From Tragulus kanchil (Eukaryota > Chordata > Mammalia > Artiodactyla > Tragulidae), in contig JAIOJX010000032.1 in assembly GCA_022376925.1 (NCBI GenBank), forward strand, positions 103,904,794 to 103,968,793: a stretch of DNA of 64,000 bases. The letters are read 5' to 3'. Position 1 is the stretch's first letter. Every line of letters begins with the position of its first letter. Both the position numbers and the translations under genes were made by a program. Positions 11,063 through 22,750 of this stretch are shown piece after piece. The notes below the pieces were generated by a model that was not told the origin of the DNA, did no database searches, and worked only from the letters and a program-made list of their open reading frames with translations.

Positions 11063-12626
11063 GCGGCGTTGGGAGCCGCGGGGTCAGGGAGCTCGTGTCT
11101 CGGGAGGAGGGACTGGGACCTGCCCGCAGAAGGATCTGGTGGGCGCCCCTCAGGGCTGGTCGGGGGAAGGACCCACCTCGGCGCCTATGTTCAGGCAGTG
11201 TCTGTAGATCCGATAGGAGCAGCAAAGCCTGATGGTACTGGCTAGAAAGACGTGATTCCGTCCTGCCTTCTCTCCATGGGATCCAAAAGGGCAGGCTGGG
11301 TGGTGGGGTCCGGCTGGGACTTGGGAGAGATGGGCCATTGCCCGTGTAACGTGAGGTCCTCGTCCGAGACACCGGCTGCCACATGTGCTGATGTCAGAGG
11401 TGCTTTCTTCCCTTGATGCAGTGGAGTGATCTCTCCGCTCCTTTGCTCTCCACTGTGAAGCTCCTTCATTCTTTATTTTGTAATTTAATTTTCCGGTGGT
11501 CCCGCTCCAGGCCAGGATGGCCGGAGGCCGAGTGCGTCACTCCCCTGCCTCTGCCTCCGCCTCTCACGGCTGCTCCTGTGCAGTTGTGTCAGAGACAGGA
11601 CTGGCTGTTCATTCATCCGCTAATTGTTTTGATAAGAGACTCTAATTATCCACTGCGATCATCAGATTACCCTGAGCTCCAGGAGGAGATTTGAGTTTGA
11701 GCTGCCGTGGCAGCCACCGGCCGCGCGCTCTCTGCCGAACGGGACCCAGCGGTAGCACCTGGCCCACGGTTCTCAGTCAGTGCTCACTAAGCCTTTGCGT
11801 GAAGGGGGCACGCGGCCCCCAGGAGCGGGCCCGGGAAATCCACCCAGAAACACAGCGCCTGATGTCAAGCAGGATTTTCCCCTTGATTCTTGTTGCCCCG
11901 TGTTAAATCCACAGAGAAGAGATTTGGTTCTGGGGATTTCAAAACAAGGTGAAGAGTGTGGAGAGAACCAGGGGAGAAGCAGTAATGCCTCTAATAAACT
12001 GACACCAGTAGTCACGACGAAGTCAGATACCTTTTTGGATTGTTTGATTAAGTTCTCCTTACGTGTGATCTTGGTATAAAGAGAGCCATAGGCAAAAAAC
12101 AACCAGGAAGGCAGATTATAGATTAATCCAATCATCGACTGCTCCCGCAAAGGTAATGGGGAATAATGGCGTCGTAATTGATCTGATATGGAGTTCTGCG
12201 GCGTTGGGAGCCGCGGGGTCAGGGAGCTCGTGTCTCGGGAGGAGGGACTGGGACCTGCCCGCAGAAGGATCTGGTGGGCGCCCCTCAGGGCTGGTCGGGG
12301 GAAGGACCCACCTCGGCGCCTATGTTCAGGCAGTGTCTGTAGATCCGATAGGAGCAGCAAAGCCTGATGGTACTGGCTAGAAAGACGTGATTCCGTCCTG
12401 CCTTCTCTCCATGGGATCCAAAAGGGCAGGCTGGGTGGTGGGGTCCGGCTGGGACTTGGGAGAGATGGGCCATTGCCCGTGTAACGTGAGGTCCTCGTCC
12501 GAGACACCGGCTGCCACATGTGCTGATGTCAGAGGTGCTTTCTTCCCTTGATGCAGTGGAGTGATCTCTCCGCTCCCTTTGCTCTCCACTGTGAAGCTCC
12601 TTCATTCTTTATTTTGTAATTTAATT

Positions 12627-12730
12627 TTTAATTGGAGTTTAATGGCATTACAATGTTGTATTGGTTTCTGCTGTACAACAGTGTGAGTATGCATAGTATA
12701 GCTGAGTATACATAGACACCCTCACCCTTG
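12627..12730 (-). mobile_element. L1 3' end fragment
   Basis: TTTAATTGGAGTTTAATGGC, then TACAATGTTGTATTGGTTTC and TGCTGTACAACAGTGTGA, is the antisense of the 3' end of ruminant L1 elements. It begins exactly where duplication D copy 2 ends. Confidence 0.7.
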
Positions 12731-12939
12731 AGTCTGCCCCTCCCTCCATCCCTGAAGCCCCTTTATTCTTGAACCCTCTTCTCCCACCAAAGCAGAACAC
12801 CAAAGAACTTCAGCCGAGCTCTCGTGGTCCCCAGTGCCGCCTGCTCCCCGCGACTCTCCTCCCTCCCCGAGGAGCAGGCCCACTCCCGCCTGCCGCGCTT
12901 CTTTTGTCTTCACATTTGGGGCTCAGCTAGCTGGGAAGT

Positions 12940-13160
12940 TTGGCAACATGTCAGGCCGTATATCTTGAAAACCGCCCTCCAGAAACGACCTCGTTTAGCA
13001 GATTTACTGACGGATCGGGCCTGCCTGTTCTCGGGGGCCGCCATCCTAAATCACAGCGAGTCCACTGGACTTGGACGCCTCAACGCAGAACTTTTCAAAA
13101 AATTTCGGGCAGGATATATCACTGCCCCATTAACTCCCTGCCATTAATCTACTCCTCCTA
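12940..13160. promoter_or_regulatory. Candidate conserved non-coding element
   Basis: Unique sequence without repeats, between the L1 fragment and duplication E. CpG dinucleotides are retained (AAACGACCTCGTTTAGCAG, CTGACGGATCGGGCC), along with TCCTAAATCACAGCGAG and CCATTAACTCCCTGCCATTA. No frame on either strand encodes a recognisable domain. Confidence 0.3.
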
Positions 13161-13689
13161 AAAACCTGGAGTTTTCCCAAAAGGACCAGAACGTGGTGAA
13201 AAACGGACCCATTTGGTAAATTCTGTAAATCAGGCCGATTTTCTCCTCTCCGAGCTCCCCAGCGGGACTGCCTCCGTCACCATGGTGATGGGATGCTGGG
13301 GTCCCTGGGGGACCGGTGGAGCTGCAGCTTCTTGGGGTCTCTGGGGAGTGTCCCAGACCATGGACGGCATGCTTCAGGGATCGCTGCCCACCCTGACCCG
13401 TGGAATCCCTGAGTGACGTGTTCTCTGGGAGAGCATCCGGTCCTGTATCAGGAGTGGTTATAGAAACTGGCGGACACCTAATGGGAACAGAGGCTGAGCT
13501 GGGCTCCAGTTGAGCTGCGGCGACGGGACCCTGCCAAGGACCGTCTGGGGGAACAGACCCCTTCCTTGATTCTTCCCTGGTTGCTAAAGAGGGTCTTTGT
13601 TGTGCTGAGTCTTCTCCACAGCTCTCAAGACTAGTGAGAGTCCACCTACATGCACGGCTTTTTTTTTCTTTTTTCTTTTTAAGCATGCA

Positions 13690-13790
13690 CATGTACTGTT
13701 CTTTCTCAGATTCTTCCCCCATGTAGGTTATTACAGAATACTGAGCAGAGTCCCCTGGGCTGTACGGTAGATTCCTGTTGGTCTAACCTC
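13690..13790 (-). mobile_element. L1 3' untranslated fragment (duplicated at 14812-14911)
   Basis: TCTTCCCCCATGTAGGTTAT, then ACTGAGCAGAGTCCCCTGGG and CTGTACGGTAGATTCCTG, matches the antisense of an L1 3' region. The second copy belongs to duplication E. Confidence 0.6.
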
Positions 13791-13837
13791 ACTTCTGCCT
13801 CCTCTTGTTGGAAGAAGAAGAAGATATCCAGGAGCTG

Positions 13838-14140
13838 GGGCTTTGGAGCCCTCAACCTGAGTTTGAATGCCAACTTGCTTGGTCAGTAACTTCAGGAATT
13901 CAGGGGCATTTGAAAATGGAAAGATGTGTGACTTGGAAGAGAGGCAGCCTGGGCTGAGCTAAAGGAAGACCAGAAGGAACAGCAGTGGTCCCCAAGCCTC
14001 CAGTCTCTTCAGCCTCCACCCTGCATCTGTAAAATGGGATGATCCTTCTGCAGGCATGACTGAGGGTGGAATGAGTTAATTCTTGTAAAATGTTTAAGAC
14101 AGTATGGGGCATAGCACTGACTTTGTGTGAATGATGCTGT
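13838..14140 (+). mobile_element. MIR, interrupted (duplicated in E at 14955-15262)
   Basis: A MIR-like start (GGGCTTTGGAGCCCTCAACC, GAGTTTGAATGCCAACTTG) is separated by about 110 bp of other sequence from a MIR-like end (GCATCTGTAAAATGGGATGA, AATGAGTTAATTCTTGTAAA). Confidence 0.65.
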
Positions 14141-15849
14141 GTAAATCTCATGGGGGGACACAGCATACCTGCTGGGAAGGCGCGTGCCAACCTGAAGGAG
14201 GGCTCCTCTTTTCGCTGGGCCCCCACTGCCCCACTCCCACCAGCCTTTGCAGCCTCTCTGGTAGAAGAAGCAGAGCTGGTAACTCCAGAGGTCAGGACCT
14301 TCCCTGCTCCTTCCAGATTCCATCCTTTCCCCTCAAGAACGGGTGAGAAATATGTGAATTTAGTGTACATCTCCACTGTCCCTGGATTCCTGGCGTCTGG
14401 AATCTAAGACGAGCTTTCTCCCCAGCACCTACCGCCTTGCCCTGGAGCTGCAGCTTCTTGGGGTCTCTGGGAGTGTCCCAGACCATGGACGGCATGCTTC
14501 AGGGATCGCTGCCCACCCTGACCCGTGGAATCCCTGAGTGACGTGTTCTCTGGGAGAGCATCCGGTCCTGTATCAGGAGTGGTTATAGAAACTGGCGGAC
14601 ACCTAATGGGAACAGAGGCTGAGCTGGGCTCCAGTTGAGCTGCGGCGACGGGACCCTGCCAAGGACCGTCTGGGGGAACAGACCCCTTCCTTGATTCTTC
14701 CCTGGTTGCTAAAGAGGGTCTTTGTTGTGCTGAGTCTTCTCCACAGCTCTCAAGACTAGTGAGAGTCCACCTACATGCACGGCTTTTTTTTTCTTTTTTC
14801 TTTTTAAGCATGCACATGTACTGTTCTTTCTCAGATTCTTCCCCCATGTAGGTTATTACAGAATACTGAGCAGAGTCCCCTGGGCTGTACGGTAGATTCC
14901 TGTTGGTCTAACCTCACTTCTGCCTCCTCTTGTTGGAAGAAGAAGAAGATATCCAGGAGCTGGGGCTTTGGAGCCCTCAACCTGAGTTTGAATGCCAACT
15001 TGCTTGGTCAGTAACTTCAGGAATTCAGGGGCATTTGAAAATGGAAAGATGTGTGACTTGGAAGAGAGGCAGCCTGGGCTGAGCTAAAGGAAGACCAGAA
15101 GGAACAGCAGTGGTCCCCAAGCCTCCAGTCTCTTCAGCCTCCACCCTGCATCTGTAAAATGGGATGATCCTTCTGCAGGCATGACTGAGGGTGGAATGAG
15201 TTAATTCTTGTAAAATGTTTAAGACAGTATGGGGCATAGCACTGACTTTGTGTGAATGATGCTGTGTAAATCTCATGGGGGCACACAGCATACCTGCTGG
15301 GAAGGGCGCGTGCCAACCTGAAGGAGGGCTCCTCTTTTTCGCTGGGCCCCCACTGCCCCACTCCCACCAGCCTTTGCAGCCTCTCTGGTAGAAGAAGCAG
15401 AGCTGGTAACTCTCCAGAGGTCAGGACCTTCCCCTGCTCCTTCCAGATTCCATCCTTTCCCCTCAAGAACGGGTGAGAAATATGTGAATTTAGTGTACAT
15501 CTCCACTGTCCCTGGATTCCTGGCGTCTGGAATCTAAGACGAGCTTTCTCCCCCAGCACCTACCGCCTCTGCAGGCCTGCATCCTGCCGTCTGCTTGCCT
15601 GAAGGCGGAGAACATGGCCTCGAGGCCAGGAGCGGCCTTCTCCTGCCTGTTGGGACAGGGTCTGGAAAGCAGGCCAGGACAAGAGGCTGGAGCACCCCCT
15701 TCTGCAGGGAAGAGGGGGAGCCTCGCTGCAGCCGCATACCTTGGCATCCCACCCTCCTGGAGGAACTTGTTTCCAGGGCCTGACTCCCAGCCGGCTGCTG
15801 GAGGTGTTCTGCGGGCTGGGGTGGGGGGGATCTGGTCTGTGTTTCTTGG

Positions 15850-16015
15850 AGTAGCTTACTTTTTCCTCCGCCTTTGCGAAAAGTATCTATTATCTGTGCA
15901 TCTCCTGGCCTTTTACAGAGCTAATTAAGCCCTAGAGGCAGAGTTTTGGGACCCAGATTTATTTCCCAACTAAAGAGTTGTTTTAGGTGTTCTGGGATGT
16001 TAATTGGCTTGCTCT
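15850..16015. promoter_or_regulatory. Candidate conserved non-coding element
   Basis: GAGCTAATTAAGCCCTAGAG (homeodomain TAATTA), ATTTATTTCCCAACTAAAGA and GGGATGTTAATTGGCTTGC cluster in 165 bp of non-repetitive DNA. Confidence 0.3.
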
Positions 16016-16055
16016 AGGGATCCCCATTGGTTCAAGGAGCTGGGGTGAGGGAGGG

Positions 16056-16111
16056 TAAAGGACCCTGCACCTCTCCCCTCTGGCAGCCACCCTCCCACCT
16101 CCTGAATGTCC
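16056..16111 (+). repeat. Diverged 55-bp direct repeat, left copy (right copy 16893-16948)
   Basis: GTAAAGGACCCTGCACCTCT and CTCCCACCTCCTGAATGT recur at 16893-16948 with about four substitutions. The repeats are 837 bp apart and bracket the LTR-like repeat. Unlike the 1.1-kb duplications, the copies differ by ordinary substitutions, so this looks like a real, older repeat. Confidence 0.85.
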
Positions 16112-16494
16112 TGATCATCCAAATATCCTTGCCATCTCTTTGTTCTAGAAGCCTGGAGTCTCCTCCTGAGTCCCTTGAAACTCGTAGGTGAGGGCTCAGT
16201 GAACAGACTGTAGAGTGTTTAAGTCCTTGTTTGTCAGTATTGTCCCAGACGGCAGAGGTGTCTGGGTTTTTATTCCTAGCACCCCAGTAGGGTCTCTGGT
16301 GGAGTTTTGGAGGAAACCAATGATTGTGTGGGGTGCCTGCCCTTAAGACAGGTGCTGTGGGGCTTTCAGAGCCACCTGGTAATACCAGTCAGCCTGGAGG
16401 TATCAGTGGGTTTTTGTTTTTACCTGAACCTGGCTAAGTTGAGTGGACTCTGAGGTTGGGGATGAGGTGTGGTTTCTGACTTGTTCCTTGGAGC

Positions 16495-16870
16495 CTGTCG
16501 ACTTAAAAAGATAGTCAGGACTGAAAAGTTGAGAGTTGTTGTATTTGGTGGTAATAAGCCTGGGAGGCAGCATCTCAAGCAGTCCTGAGAGACCTGCTCG
16601 AAGGAGGAAGGAGTCAGGGTATATAGAAGTTTAAACCAAAGGGCAGGTGCTCTGAACATTAACAGTATTTTTGTGTATGAAACCCAAATAACTCAAGGAA
16701 TGTAGCACTTTTCTAGGTATGGAAAGCCTGGGCTCACTGAAATTTTGTGTTCCTTTCATCCACGTCTCACTGTCTAGGGCCGTCTCACTGTCGGGCTGAG
16801 TGCATCCTGAGCTCTTCAGGGGTCTCCCTGAAGGGAGTGGCTGCAGCCTGGTGGGTGGGCAGGTATTCTT
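16495..16870. mobile_element. LTR-like interspersed repeat, family uncertain
   Basis: The run GCCTGGGAGGCAGCATCTCA, then GTCCTGAGAGACCTGCTC, a TATATAG box at 16619-16625 and CTGGGCTCACTGAAATTTTG resembles a repeat common in artiodactyl genomes. The TATA-like box, followed by AGAAGTTTAAACCAAAGGGC, is compatible with a solo LTR, but I cannot name the family or find its ends. Confidence 0.4.
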
Positions 16871-17689
16871 CTCCTTCCTGAGTGCCCTGGATGGTAAAGG
16901 ACCCCGCACCTCTGCCCTTTGGCAGCCACGCTCCCACCTCCTGAATGTGACATCCTTGTTTACTGATAGATAGGGCACGAAATCCTCCATTTCTCAAGCC
17001 CAAGCTTCTTCGAAAGGCCTTGTCTCCTGCATCTGTTTAGTGGACACCCAGCTTGACTTGGCCTGGCTGTTACTGTTTGGTATTAGGTAGGTCTCATCTT
17101 ACATTCATGTGCCAGATGCATTATTAAGTGGTGGTGAGAGTGTGGGCCTGGATCGGAGCGGGCTGTCTCCTGTCCACGCTGGTGGGTGTTGGCCACGGCT
17201 GCTCACGCACATCTACCTCAGCCCACCGATGCATTCCACTTGCCTCACACTTAAGACCTCAAGTCCACAAGATTCTCTAGTCCTCGTCTACCCTATGACC
17301 ACCCACCAGTGCCGGGACTGTGTGTTACTCTCTCTTGTCTGGTGCACCTGTCTGGACAGCCAGGAATGGGGCTAGAGTAGAGACGTAAGACCAGAGCAGA
17401 GATGCGTGATCAGACCAGAGCCTTCTTGGACCGTGAGCTTAAAGACTGCCCCTTGGGAAGGCTGTCCCTTGGTTGCAGTGAGAGCCAGTCCTGTCGATAT
17501 GTGCCTTCTCTCTTCCATCTGCAGCCTTGGGTGTCAGGTAGACCCACCAAGTTTTCTGTCCCTGCAAGGGGCACAGTAGAGCAGTTGGCATTCCATTCCA
17601 GCCCCTTTCCCAGCCGGCTTTCTGGTTTTATGTATGTCTGCTCCATCAAGCAATGCATAAAACGTGATGGTTTTACTCTCTTCCTTGTT

Positions 17690-17867
17690 TATCTGACTCC
17701 CTCACTGTATAGATCAGAGGACTCAGATCTCCCCTCCCCCTGTCCTCCACCATGAGGGCCAGTCCTGTCTGTACCCTGGTGGACCGCAGCATCCTTTAAG
17801 TTAACCTGCCCTGACTGATCAGAAGAGCGCAGGGTGGGCACTCAAGGATGGTTGAATGAATGAAGGC
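17690..17867 (+). mobile_element. L2 3' end fragment
   Basis: CCATGAGGGCCAGTCCTGTC, a middle part, GGGCACTCAAGGATGGTTG and a terminal TGAATGAATGAA repeat follow the order of the L2 3' end. Confidence 0.6.
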
Positions 17868-17929
17868 ATCTCATCTGCTGTCCTCGCAGGCCTCACTGTG
17901 TGCAAGTGAGTCACCTTGCTGCGCGGGGT

Positions 17930-18230
17930 ACACATCCTTCATTTGATGTGCACAGCAGCTCTCAAGGGTTGACCTCGATTCCCGCACTTTTCACGGGAGG
18001 AAGAGTCTGGGTCTCAGGCAGGGGGAGACCCTCACAGGTTCCTAACCCTTGGGCTACCCTGCAGCTCCGGGGATGCTTAGGTAGTGGCCATGAGAGCTCT
18101 CAGAATGGGAGTCTAGAGAAGCCAGGGATGGATACTACCCAGCCACTTGACCACAGGCAAGTGATGGCCCAGCTTGAGTCCTCAGTTTCCCCTCATCTGG
18201 AAACACGGTGCTGGGATGAATAGAAACTGC
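17930..18230. mobile_element. Two weak MIR fragments
   Basis: CACTTTTCACGGGAGGAAGA (17986) is a faint antisense MIR core. CACTTGACCACAGGCAAGTG to TCAGTTTCCCCTCATCTGG (18141-18201) is a sense one. Both are strongly diverged. Confidence 0.4.
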
Positions 18231-18274
18231 CAGGTGCTTCCAGAGTTCTCTCTGAAATGCACATGTGGCCCTAC

Positions 18275-18520
18275 TGTAGTCTGTCTCAAGGAGTCTCTAT
18301 TTCCTCTGCTTTTCAGACTCTTCTTTGCCCATGGCATCCCTCAGGCGTGAACAGAAGGGCTCCTCCTGTTCGTGCCAGTGCCACAGTGCCTTTGCACATG
18401 CAGTCCCCTCTGCCCAGAATGCCCATGCTCCTTCTGTGTGCCTGGAGGGCAGTGGTCCCTTGACAGCTGGGTTCTCCGTTCTTTTCCCAGCAAATCTTCC
18501 TTCCCTACTCAAGGTAGAAT
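18275..18520. mobile_element. L2 fragment
   Basis: GTGCCTTTGCACATGCAGTC, then CCTCTGCCCAGAATGCCCAT, is a well-known L2 signature. The flanks are weaker. Confidence 0.6.
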
Positions 18521-18891
18521 AAACTGACCTTCCCCCGACCCTGTCCTTTCCTTCCTTCCACAATTCACTGGTTGAACGCCTCCTGTATGCCAGGTATCCT
18601 GCAGCTTGCTGGAGTTACCGAGACAGCTCTGGATCTTGCCTTTGTGGACTGAAGATCCTGTCCGTCTCCCCTGCCCAGTCTCTGCCCCAGGTTCCTAGCA
18701 CCTGGATGATGCTCAGCATGCTAACTGACTGCCCCACAGCTTGGGTATCAACTTTAAAACCTGTTTGGTGTTGTCTTTGGCTTCTTTGAAGTCGGGCCTC
18801 TTCCTTCCTTGTTTTTTGGGGTGGAAGGGGGCCAGTGCCAGTGTTTCTCATCACAGAAATTGGCTTTTCCTCCGCATAACGTTTATTTGGT

Positions 18892-21069
18892 GCTTTCCCT
18901 GCCCCAGAAGTCACTGGTGCTTGTGTTGAGTCTCCCGTCCCCTGGACTGGAGAGCTTGAAGTCCTGCTCTCTCCCGCCTGTCTGGGGTGAAGCAGGTGCT
19001 CGAATGTTGAGTGGATTGTAGACGGCAGGGGTTGTTGCGTTTCAGTGGGCCTGGGGACTGGGGGAGCCCCCCTTCTGTCAAAGCCTGGAAACTCGGGAGG
19101 CCTCTCCAGATGGAGAGTCTGAGCCCAGCCTCCTCAGACTAGTCTTTGTGCTTGGCTCTTTCCTTGGATGTCCCAGACCACCTGCCTACCTTCAAAGAGA
19201 ACGGCCCACAAAAGAACAATTAAAACACCGGAAGCACGTGTCGTGGCTGTCCCCCCTGTCTTCAGGACCCTGTTTTACAGCCTCATAAATTGATGCAGAA
19301 ACTACTTTGGGCCATTTTTCTTGGAGGTGGTCATTGTCCCTTAGGAAAACTGGCGCCTGCCTGCAGGATTGATCATTAACAAACTGAGGCATGGTCTGGG
19401 CGGTAAAGGCAGTAACCCAGAGAGTGGGCTTGCACTGGGGTGGGGCAGGTGGTAAGGGCATTTCCAGTAGCTGGTCTAAGGGTAGGCTCTGCAGCAGGAA
19501 GCTGAGCTACGAGGCAGTGTCCTCCTTCCAGGAAAATCCTGTTTTCGGGGTTCCCATACCCTGATTCTCATCTCCCTTCCTTCCCTACAAAAGAGCGTCT
19601 GAGTACCTGCCTGGTGCCTGGTGTAGCCCCAGGGCTGGGAACCACCCAGGGGTGTACAGTCCCATTCTTGGAGGGGCTTTTGACAGTTAAATAGTTGCCA
19701 TGTATGGGGACATGGGCCTTAGTTCTGATTCAGTTCCGTGACCTGGACTCAGGTCCAGCTCATTACTTGGAAGTCGTGTGAGATGCAGGTTGGCTCATCT
19801 CTGAGCCTATTCTCCCTTCCACAGGTTGGTGATGAGGTACATGTCTCTGCTTTTCCTGCATGTCATAAGGATTAGAAAGAATGCATCTAGAAGCACTTGG
19901 TACTTACTCAGCACTTAGAGTGGTTGGTCCCCGCTTTTCTCAGTTAGCATGGTCTGCGAAGCCAGTGTGGCGTTGAAAAGGGCTTTCCCTGCCCCAGAAG
20001 TCACTGGTGCTTGTGTTGAGTCTCCCGTCCCCTGGACTGGAGAGCTTGAAGTCCTGCTCTCTCCCGCCTGTCTGGGGTGAAGCAGGTGCTCGAATGTTGA
20101 GTGGATTGTAGACGGCAGGGGTTGTTGCGTTTCAGTGGGCCTGGGGACTGGGGAGCCCCTTCTGTCAAAGCCTGGAAACTCGGGAGGCCTCTCCAGATGG
20201 AGAGTCTGAGCCCAGCCTCCTCAGACTAGTCTTTGTGCTTGGCTCTTTCCTTGGATGTCCCAGACCACCTGCCTACCTTCAAAGAGAACGGCCCACAAAA
20301 GAACAATTAAAACACCGGAAGCACGTGTCGTGGCTGTCCCCCCTGTCTTCAGGACCCTGTTTTACAGCCTCATAAATTGATGCAGAAACTACTTTGGGCC
20401 ATTTTTCTTGGAGGTGGTCATTGTCCCTTAGGAAAACTGGCGCCTGCCTGCAGGATTGATCATTAACAAACTGAGGCATGGTCTGGGCGGTAAAGGCAGT
20501 AACCCAGAGAGTGGGCTTGCACTGGGGTGGGGCAGGTGGTAAGGGCATTTCCAGTAGCTGGTCTAAGGGTAGGCTCTGCAGCAGGAAGCTGAGCTACGAG
20601 GCAGTGTCCTCCTTCCAGGAAAATCCTGTTTTCGGGGTTCCCATACCCTGATTCTCATCTCCCTTCCTTCCCTACAAAAGAGCGTCTGAGTACCTGCCTG
20701 GTGCCTGGTGTAGCCCCAGGGCTGGGAACCACCCAGGGGTGTACAGTCCCATTCTTGGAGGGGCTTTTGACAGTTAAATAGTTGCCATGTATGGGGACAT
20801 GGGCCTTAGTTCTGATTCAGTTCCGTGACCTGGACTCAGGTCCAGCTCATTACTTGGAAGTCGTGTGAGATGCAGGTTGGCTCATCTCTGAGCCTATTCT
20901 CCCTTCCACAGGTTGGTGATGAGGTACATGTCTCTGCTTTTCCTGCATGTCATAAGGATTAGAAAGAATGCATCTAGAAGCACTTGGTACTTACTCAGCA
21001 CTTAGAGTGGTTGGTCCCCGCTTTTCTCAGTTGAGCATGGTCTGCAGAAGCCAGTGTGGCGTTGAAAAG
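18892..21069 (+). repeat. Tandem direct duplication F (unit 1090 bp)
   Basis: Copy 1 is 18892-19981 and copy 2 is 19982-21069. Copy 2 is three bases short in a G/C run about 150 bp from its start. Copy 1 has two single-base losses in its last 40 bp (CAGTTAGC for CAGTTGAGC and CTGCGAAG for CTGCAGAAG). I see no other difference. A MIR is included in both copies. Confidence 0.95.
19690..19935 (+). mobile_element. MIR (duplicated in F at 20777-21020)
   Basis: CTCATCTCTGAGCCTATTCT, then GATGAGGTACATGTCTC and CATAAGGATTAGAAAGAATG, is a diverged sense MIR. The second copy belongs to duplication F. Confidence 0.5.
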
Positions 21070-21190
21070 CTAGAACCCGGAGAATTTGGCCACAGAATTA
21101 CAGTGTTTGCAAAGCCTCAGTTTGCTCATCTATAAAATGGGAATACTTACTTGCCAGGTTACTGAGTGTAGAAAATGAAATTACAGGAGG
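21065..21190 (+). mobile_element. MIR fragment
   Basis: AGCCTCAGTTTGCTCATCTA, then AAAATGGGAATACTTACTTG, is a clear sense MIR core. Confidence 0.75.
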
Positions 21191-21750
21191 AAGGTGCTGA
21201 GTATATTCTGAGACAGGATGTACTCACTTCCCATCACTCCCTCAGTAAGTTTTAAGGGGATATTAACTGCTGTAGGTCGGGTCAGTGCACATAAATGTAT
21301 ACAGTAGGAGAGCAGAGGAGGGGGAAGATACATGACTTGGGCTAGGGAATGTGGAGAGCCTTGTGGGAGGTGGTGCCACCTGCTTCATCAGGAGAGACCT
21401 GGCTGGGGAGGTGGTCCTTCCCCAGAATATCCTGTTCCTTTAAGCCGGGGCTTCTAGCTTCTCCACCAGGAGGTGAGACTGGAGAGAGCTGCTTGGAAAG
21501 CTTCCCCCTCCCCCTCCCCCAAACTCTGGGGTGTGAAGATGAACTGGTGTAACTATAGCTTGGTGTTTTGGTGTCTGTGAGAAAAGCAGAATTGGCTCAA
21601 GCTGCTTTCTCAGTTAAGGGGATTTAAGAAGGAAAAAAAAAAAAAAATTAATCCAACCCTGGTAATCAATCTGACACCTTCCCTTTGAGCCCCAGATGGC
21701 TGATTGGGGTGGAAAGTTGGCCACTGCTGCTGTTGGAGAATGGAATGGTG

Positions 21751-21764
21751 TCTCTCTCTCTCTC
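21751..21764 (+). repeat. Short TC microsatellite
   Basis: Seven TC repeats, preceded about 115 bp upstream by a run of fifteen A. Confidence 0.85.
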
Positions 21765-22229
21765 CTGAAAACGATGGCTTTCTGTACATGCATGCACACT
21801 ATTTATAAAGCCTGCCTGCCTGGTTTGGTTTTTTGGAGGATATTTCGACATTCCCAGAAGGTTCCTGTTGGTTAAATGTCATTCTTGGAGGTGTCATGTT
21901 AACAGAGCTAGAAACCAGGTCTGTCTGCCGTGGTTCAGTCTTCCCGCCTCTTCTCCCCTTGCTGAAGTCCCCGGCCTGGAGACACCTCCCTGGGAGCGGG
22001 ATGGAGACCCAGGCTTTACTCTCTGCCTACCTTAAGTCAGGTGCCCTTTGTCTTTTAAAGACAATGTCAGGGGAAGTTTGGAAAGTGAAAGGAAAACATT
22101 CACTCTGCCATTATCTTATCGTAACTTCTAGACTTGGACCAAACTGCTGTCCCCATCCGCGCATGTGTTTGTGGTCTGCTGCTTTTTCTTTTGATAAGCG
22201 TGTTTCCACTTATTCCTAATTATCCGCTA

Positions 22230-22460
22230 ATGGCTGCCTAGGCTTTATTTAACTATTCCTCTATTACTGGATATTCCTTCCTGTCCTCCCCGCCCCAGCC
22301 CACCACTATATACAACACTGTGGCAAACATCTTCGTGTTTCATTTTGGATGATTTCCTTGGAATACGTTTCCCAGAAGTGAAATGACCAGGTCAGGAAGT
22401 ATGGACCTCTCCTTTCAAGATCCTTGTGTGTCCCGTTGCCAAATTATTTTCCAAAGGGTC
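22230..22460. mobile_element. L1 (old L1M-type) 3' fragment split by a SINE
   Basis: TTTAACTATTCCTCTATTAC, CACTGTGGCAAACATCTTCG, GATTTCCTTGGAATACGTTT, CCAGAAGTGAAATGACCAGG and TTGCCAAATTATTTTCCAAA keep the order of an old L1 3' region. The element is cut by the CHR SINE that follows at 22461. Confidence 0.65.
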
Positions 22461-22750
22461 TTTTTTTGGGGGCGGGGGGGCACTTCTATTGGCCTTTGAT
22501 ATATTTCCGTCTTTGTTCGTGTGTTTTTTTTTTTTTTTTTTTGGCCTGTGTGGGCCTCCCATTGCGGTGGCCTCTGTTGTCGCAGAGCACTGGCTCTGGG
22601 CACATGCGCTCTAGAGCTCCGGCTCGGTAGTTGGGACACATCGGTCCAGCTGCTCCGCGGCACATGGGATCTTCCCAGACCAGAGGTTGAACCGGCGCCC
22701 CTTGCACTGCAAGGCGGTGTCTTTACCCACTGGACCACCAGGGAAGCCCC
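22461..22750 (-). mobile_element. CHR-type tRNA-Glu SINE
   Basis: The same family and orientation as the SINE at 382-639: T runs at 22461 and 22525-22542, CACATGCGCTCTAGAGCTCC, GAACCGGCGCCCCTTGCACT and ACTGGACCACCAGGGAAGCC. It is closer to the consensus than the first. It inserted into an older L1 fragment. Confidence 0.9.

Larger units (their letters stand above)
10355..12628 (+). repeat. Tandem direct duplication D (unit about 1144 bp)
   Basis: Copy 1 is 10355-11492 and copy 2 is 11499-12628. Copy 2 carries several one- to six-base indels and substitutions in its first 400 bp (for example AGGCCAGG versus AGGGGCCCAGGAGG). Copy 1 has a one-base deletion near its right end. The middle and the far end are identical. 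The unit holds two TAAT-rich blocks that look like conserved non-coding DNA. Confidence 0.95.
13317..15568 (+). repeat. Tandem direct duplication E (unit 1126 bp)
   Basis: Copy 1 is 13317-14437 and copy 2 is 14443-15568. Copy 2 lacks one G about 25 bp after its start. In its last 290 bp copy 1 has about six small indels relative to copy 2, including GTAACTCC for GTAACTCTCC and lost bases in C and T runs. The unit contains an L1 3' fragment and a MIR, both therefore present twice. Confidence 0.95.
15569..18891. other. Unique sequence between duplications E and F
   Basis: Contains the candidate element at 15850, the diverged 55-bp repeats, an LTR-like repeat and L2/MIR relics. The remaining bases (17000-17690, 18520-18890) show no gene and no repeat I can name. 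Confidence 0.6.

Noticed and set aside
10641..11384. A 247-codon open frame on the minus strand, repeated at 11773-12519, as a possible gene
   Set aside because: No recognised domain, no splice or promoter context, and it overlaps enhancer-like non-coding DNA. The second copy shifts frame at its end because of small indels near the D junction.
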